Origin: Turbatrix aceti
Taxonomy: Eukaryota; Nematoda; Chromadorea; Rhabditida; Panagrolaimidae
DNA length: 17,901 bases
Direction of reading: 5' to 3'
NCBI GenBank assembly: GCA_963969345.1
Contig: CAXAKE010000045.1
Coordinates: forward strand, 1 to 17,901
Positions 15,801 through 17,901 of this stretch are shown one piece after another (position 1 is the stretch's first letter; each line of letters starts with the position of its first letter). The notes under the pieces were generated by a model, which was given only the letters and a program-made list of their open reading frames with translations, was not told the DNA's origin and made no database searches. Both the position numbers and the translations under genes were made by a program.

Positions 15801-17262
15801 AGCGCGAAATCTGGGATGGACGGCGCTGCTTAGCACGGTGGTGCTCCAGCCGACAATAAGTGCACGGAGGCTTCTCAGGCAGGAGTTCGTACAGGCGGAG
15901 GCGCTGACAACTAATGTGTTACGACTATGGCCTTGCCACGCGATACTACCCGAACAATGGCAGCCTCGAACAACTACTGAGTGCACGATCGAGTTTCCCG
16001 TAATGGTAAATCTGGGAGCTCAAACTTTGGAGGTTTATGCTGATATGACCACCGGCATTATCAGCCATGTTGGGACCAGAGTCAACTGTGAGCTAACAAC
16101 TCCGTGGAAGGCCATGCCGGGGCGGGAAAAGGAGTTCAATCAAATTACAGGAGCCACCAGGGTTATGGCCGTCAAGGCGTGGACGCCAGCACATTCAGCA
16201 GAAGCCCTGGGAACTGCACCTCTGCCCGCCACATTCCACGACCTGATTTTGACAGAAGTTCAAGCGCTGCTGCCGCTCGACAACGTTGAGCAGGCGCTCA
16301 GAGAGGCAAGAGTTCAGGCAGAGGTCCAGAGGCAGCTGGGGAAGACCGCGATCGGCCATCATCTCAAAACCGGCTCACCAGCAAGCCTCGTCAGACAAGG
16401 TTGGTTTGCGTTTCTGATTGGGGAGGAATTTGACTTCTGGCAGAGCTGGGTATTTTTATGTTGTCTGTGGGTGTCTTTCATCTTCATCAGGGATGCAATC
16501 CTCCCCATCCTAATTTCGCACCTCCTCAATGGCAGGGTTGTCTTAGCACTCTCGTATGCGTTACGCCGGGCTCAGCGGCAGTCTCTGCGTGTTGACACTT
16601 TTTGTGGGGATGTTGAGCTAGGGACCGTCACTAGTGAAGAACGACGGAGGGCAGCAACCCAGTGGCCGCCGACAGTCCTGACATTAGGCGCGCGCACTAT
16701 GATCACTATCGGGGTCGATCAGCGTCGCTGCCGCGCAATGGTAGATACTGGAGCGGCTGTAAGCATTGTGGCGCGCAGGCTCTGGCATCTTTTTCAAAGC
16801 ACGTCGTTTCGCACCGAGTATGTGGTGGCGACGGCGACGGGAGAACGACTTTTGTTTACGACAGGGAAGATGGTGCACTTAAGCATTGCAGGGGCACGTG
16901 TATATGCGCTTGTTCATTGCGGTAACCTGCCATGTTTTGATGACGGGGTAGATATAATACTAGGGACCAATTCTCTTGCACAGTTTCCGCCTTTCAGTTT
17001 CAATTTTGCAACGCGCGAAATGAATATAAATGGGAAAAGCATTCCGCTGAGCTTCGGCGCGGTTGATGGCGTCAAAACAAAGCGCAGGGAAGCTGTGGGA
17101 GCGGCAGCGGCAGGCAAGGGGCGGAGAAGCGATCGTAGAAATCGCCCGGCTGACAAAAGTAAGTGTACGAAGACTGAGGCTGCGCATCGGGATACGATAA
17201 CACGTTCCTCTTGGACGTCAAGAGACACAATGTTGCCATCACGCGGGCCAGGGCGTCCTTAA
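12823..17262 (+). CDS. Element B polyprotein: Gag / Env-like / protease
   Basis: 1479 residues. Layout: coiled coil about 1-165; acidic repeat region 177-275; capsid-like region about 323-505; CCHC knuckle CYRCGFQGHISRDC at 551-564; signal/TM segment MLYALILHCVMALATG 689-704; Env-like ectodomain 705-1204 with furin-type RARR at 955-958; second TM 1205-1235 (FWQSWVFLCCLWVSFIFI); retropepsin with DTGAA at 1308 and DIILGTNSL. The start ATG lies 60 bases after the LTR. After about residue 1415 the frame runs into the helicase-derived segment and ends in a basic, non-homologous tail. MGA at the start recalls myristoylated Gag, but residue 6 is Glu, not Ser/Thr. Having no RT, RNase H or integrase, it needs them in trans. 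The open frame over 4.4 kb argues for selection or very recent loss. Confidence 0.9.
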   Translation: MGALAESLERVFRATAEDKAATARQVKEAVRGAYSLVERMFRSARETAEERRGAVNIALAEVSDRVTVQQERIDKIDTAVNNTAQILSEQEPRWKENLEGLKRAVTEKLREHHEKIKRAMDQLDSRCADLLKIQLDTENKNAEISEKLHLLTMRLTIVESRTELPEASPEVTDLESEFDFEDDDQLQSEEDVGRGGDVDRQEGEVDDVGRRGDEDRQEGEVNDVSEFEFEDDDQLQSEEDVGRGGDVDRQEGEVNDVGRRDDEDRQEGEVNEEANDEAREAEGNGVDETNQPGAGGDGNRVGDGMVRQEGVVGGPVGARQSNNIWVLNHAERMMSSFSGNGEEVFSEWSTRLRDHLEYAADADMTEQRKLGFLKSKLTGRARRAFEGLDNANKATLDLAIAGLETVFARLQTPRAALARLHEYPSLTPGRKLLDFAEKLETLVQRAFPTKTNEFRQERLYEEFTRRLPHEMKGQVLQANPATYAEALELAAKLEFHESTGGQNGAQQVAAVVQDEMSSLRQQLKDLRSELQGVLQERASPPRRLVGGVITCYRCGFQGHISRDCPRGVITGANAVPVRTQFTRAPGAFSAQNVERAGLPRQVNNVAAADTEEERLRRHVAALEAHNDRLMGEIEAQSMADTDREVMYINELRQRPADEHVRPSQGPGSRPPVEKGVRKRTPCRRSLQGMLYALILHCVMALATGQQLMICQKDTPQTVVQLPDALSCPSIAGHQWSTEPTDITIFKPSAGRTNFSAVMCTCVRQKASYWTTLENEHRQNVTEEALPVDDEECRRMWKKRTSPSGQMTRVGELLRTSNQLQFDFPWPVIGSFTTRYTETANCFAHEVVLWHSTDSSQLHTVVGDARECRIEEGRCHLEGGAVLVWEGRKHQVCNYEALGSWRGFSGNRTWITKTGEFLLSFQRDQVINDCERMLVVSDQGFAISQEAARRLVVATRARRSHSGLVQSEQLAAQLAAVNEAAINRLVTLSGAACEARNLGWTALLSTVVLQPTISARRLLRQEFVQAEALTTNVLRLWPCHAILPEQWQPRTTTECTIEFPVMVNLGAQTLEVYADMTTGIISHVGTRVNCELTTPWKAMPGREKEFNQITGATRVMAVKAWTPAHSAEALGTAPLPATFHDLILTEVQALLPLDNVEQALREARVQAEVQRQLGKTAIGHHLKTGSPASLVRQGWFAFLIGEEFDFWQSWVFLCCLWVSFIFIRDAILPILISHLLNGRVVLALSYALRRAQRQSLRVDTFCGDVELGTVTSEERRRAATQWPPTVLTLGARTMITIGVDQRRCRAMVDTGAAVSIVARRLWHLFQSTSFRTEYVVATATGERLLFTTGKMVHLSIAGARVYALVHCGNLPCFDDGVDIILGTNSLAQFPPFSFNFATREMNINGKSIPLSFGAVDGVKTKRREAVGAAAAGKGRRSDRRNRPADKSKCTKTEAAHRDTITRSSWTSRDTMLPSRGPGRP
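13351..13644 (+). repeat. 147-bp tandem duplication in element B Gag
   Basis: Units start at GAGTTTGA, positions 13351 and 13498, period 147 bases (49 codons). Each contains two 48-base sub-units coding for DVGRGGDVDRQEGEVD-like 16-residue blocks. The result is a strongly acidic, repeated spacer between the coiled coil and the capsid-like region. The low divergence between units indicates a recent duplication. Confidence 0.9.
14887..16542 (+). other. Env-like glycoprotein region within element B polyprotein
   Basis: Residues about 689-1240. It aligns by eye with the Env-like part of element A: both ectodomains begin shortly before MIC; both have CTC, a later NC, an ECR, a VW or IW strand before a second Cys pair, the DQGFAI motif, a basic cleavage site, then SxQLAAxLxAV. 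The furin-type site here is RARR at 955-958. Sequons NFS, NVT and NRT are present. The second TM shares the LCCLxV core with A. Confidence 0.75.
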
Positions 17263-17417
17263 CAATCATAGCTGGCGACAGCCTCGCCAGTGAGGGCCCT
17301 TGGCGAAAAACCCACGCCTATTTTAGGACGCGAAAACTCGTTGCCCCGCTGGCGAAACCCCAGGACCAGGATACAGCAGAGTTGGCTGACCAGTTGACAA
17401 ATCTTCCCCCGCTTTGA
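17042..17417 (+). pseudogene. Broken C-terminal fragment of a UPF1-like SF1 helicase inside element B
   Basis: Three frames carry consecutive pieces. Frame 2 (about 17051-17150) has a segment ending ARLTKVSVR, fitting the strand before motif V. Frame 1 (about 17170-17186) has TEAAH. Frame 3, from about 17190, has GYDNT and then, at 17214-17417, NVAITRARASLTIIAG, the motif VI signature, followed by a conserved Trp and a normal stop TGA at 17415. Family knowledge: motif VI VAxTRAR plus the downstream Trp is typical of UPF1/SMG2-type SF1 helicases. Relative to that family, the motif V to VI spacing is about 20 residues short. At least two frameshifts and an internal deletion make it non-functional. 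Whether it came from a host gene or from a helicase ORF of the parent element is unknown. Confidence 0.75.
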
Positions 17418-17549
17418 AGATCCCCGCCCCTTAACTTTTGTATGAAGTTCCAGTCGTCAAATTAATTAGGCACATAGCCTCTGACCTACGCTCGTCCCCG
17501 GACACAATTTGCGCAAAGATTCGGGACGAATCTTCGGTAAGGGGTAAGT
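17418..17549 (+). other. Element B 3' untranslated segment with weak purine tract
   Basis: Non-coding. A 7-base inverted repeat AGATTCG/CGAATCT with a 3-base loop lies at 17517-17533. GGTAAGGGGTAAGT at 17536-17549 directly precedes the LTR and is the only candidate polypurine tract. It is interrupted by T and much weaker than the one in element A. Confidence 0.55.
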
Positions 17550-17901
17550 TGTAACGGGCAACGTCATAAAACGTGTTGTTTTGCAGATGATGAATCATGA
17601 TCCCGCCGGAAGGCGGCGAACGAGGGCGATGGCGGAAACAACGCGGGCATCGGCTCCGTGGGAGACGTCAAGTACACCGGAAGAGCTCCGGGCAGCGTGG
17701 CCCCGCATCCGCCGCTGCCAGGCGAGCGGAGGCCACGCCCTGACCTCAGCGACAGCAGCACAGCGTCCCTTGGTTTCTCCCCCCCCCTTTGTGATCTGAT
17801 ATAAGCTCCCCCGTTGTCTTTTTCGTGGTCAATTTTGTCTAGTTGTAAAAAGAACGTTTTTATACTTGTAAGAAAAATAAAGTGTTTTCTTTTGGATTGC
17901 G
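17550..17901 (+). repeat. Element B 3' LTR (cut by window edge)
   Basis: 352 bases visible of about 361. It matches 12403-12753 apart from one extra C in the C run and GGATTGCG in place of GGATCGCG. It contains AATAAA at 17876-17881. Confidence 0.93.
17587..17799 (+). CDS. Possible small U3-encoded ORF in element B 3' LTR
   Basis: 70 codons starting ATGATGAATCATG right after TTTTGCAG, a good splice-acceptor sequence. The product is Arg/Ala/Pro-rich with no recognised domain. In the 3' LTR this region is part of the genomic transcript, so a spliced mRNA could express it, as in retroviruses with U3 genes. The 5' LTR copy (12440-12646) ends differently because of one fewer C. It could equally be chance in a GC-rich stretch. 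Confidence 0.2.
   Translation: MMNHDPAGRRRTRAMAETTRASAPWETSSTPEELRAAWPRIRRCQASGGHALTSATAAQRPLVSPPPFVI

Larger units (their letters stand above)
12403..17901 (+). mobile_element. Element B: non-autonomous LTR retrotransposon with Gag, Env-like and protease but no RT or integrase
   Basis: Plus-strand element with a 360-bp 5' LTR (12403-12762) and a 3' LTR from 17550 that is cut by the window edge about 9 bases short. A PBS, one long ORF and a weak purine tract are present. The two LTRs differ by one C in a C run (8 versus 9) and one C/T substitution in the visible part, so insertion was recent. RT, RNase H and integrase are absent; in their place lies a broken helicase fragment. The protein plan is the same as in element A up to the protease, but the sequences are well diverged and B is GC-richer. 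Its target duplication cannot be checked because the right flank is outside the window. Confidence 0.9.

Noticed and set aside
1..17901. CRISPR arrays, tRNA or rRNA genes, bacterial operons
   Set aside because: No regularly spaced repeats and no tRNA or rRNA sequence recognised; the content is eukaryotic.

Overview
The window looks like nuclear DNA of an invertebrate animal. It holds a linker histone H1 gene and two full-length LTR retrotransposons of the Ty3/gypsy (Metaviridae) type. The globular domain of the H1, with its NAHIRQALKRGV stretch, looks most like nematode H1. That is a judgement by eye; a tardigrade or another invertebrate is not excluded.

Layout. Positions 1-887 are AT-rich flank with one weak candidate spliced ORF. 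H1 lies on the minus strand at 888-1577, with a TATA/Inr core promoter near 1915-1951. Positions 1952-2808 are non-coding and hold two diverged copies of an unidentified repeat. Element A (2814-11644, minus strand) is a complete retrotransposon: two 528-bp LTRs with no difference that I can find, a CTACC target duplication, a primer binding site, a polypurine tract and one uninterrupted reading frame of 2492 codons. Positions 11650-12402 are non-coding. Element B (12403 to the right edge, plus strand) is a second, GC-richer, related element with 360-bp LTRs and one 1479-codon frame. The last 9 bases or so of its 3' LTR fall outside the window.

The unusual point is the gene order. In both elements a retroviral-envelope-like glycoprotein sits inside the polyprotein, between the Gag zinc knuckle and the aspartic protease. 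It has an internal signal segment, a cysteine-rich glycosylatable ectodomain, a furin-type site and a second transmembrane segment. The order in A is Gag, Env-like, protease, protease, RT, RNase H, integrase. Canonical retroviruses and errantiviruses place env downstream of pol. The two membrane segments would put Gag and Pol on the cytosolic side and the Env-like part in the lumen, a flavivirus-like polyprotein plan. A also carries two tandem retropepsin domains.

Element B keeps Gag, Env-like and one protease but has no RT, RNase H or integrase. In their place, just before the 3' LTR, is a frameshifted remnant of the C-terminal part of a UPF1-like SF1 helicase. B therefore looks like a non-autonomous element that lost pol and acquired (or retained) helicase sequence, and that must have been mobilised in trans recently, because its LTRs are nearly identical.
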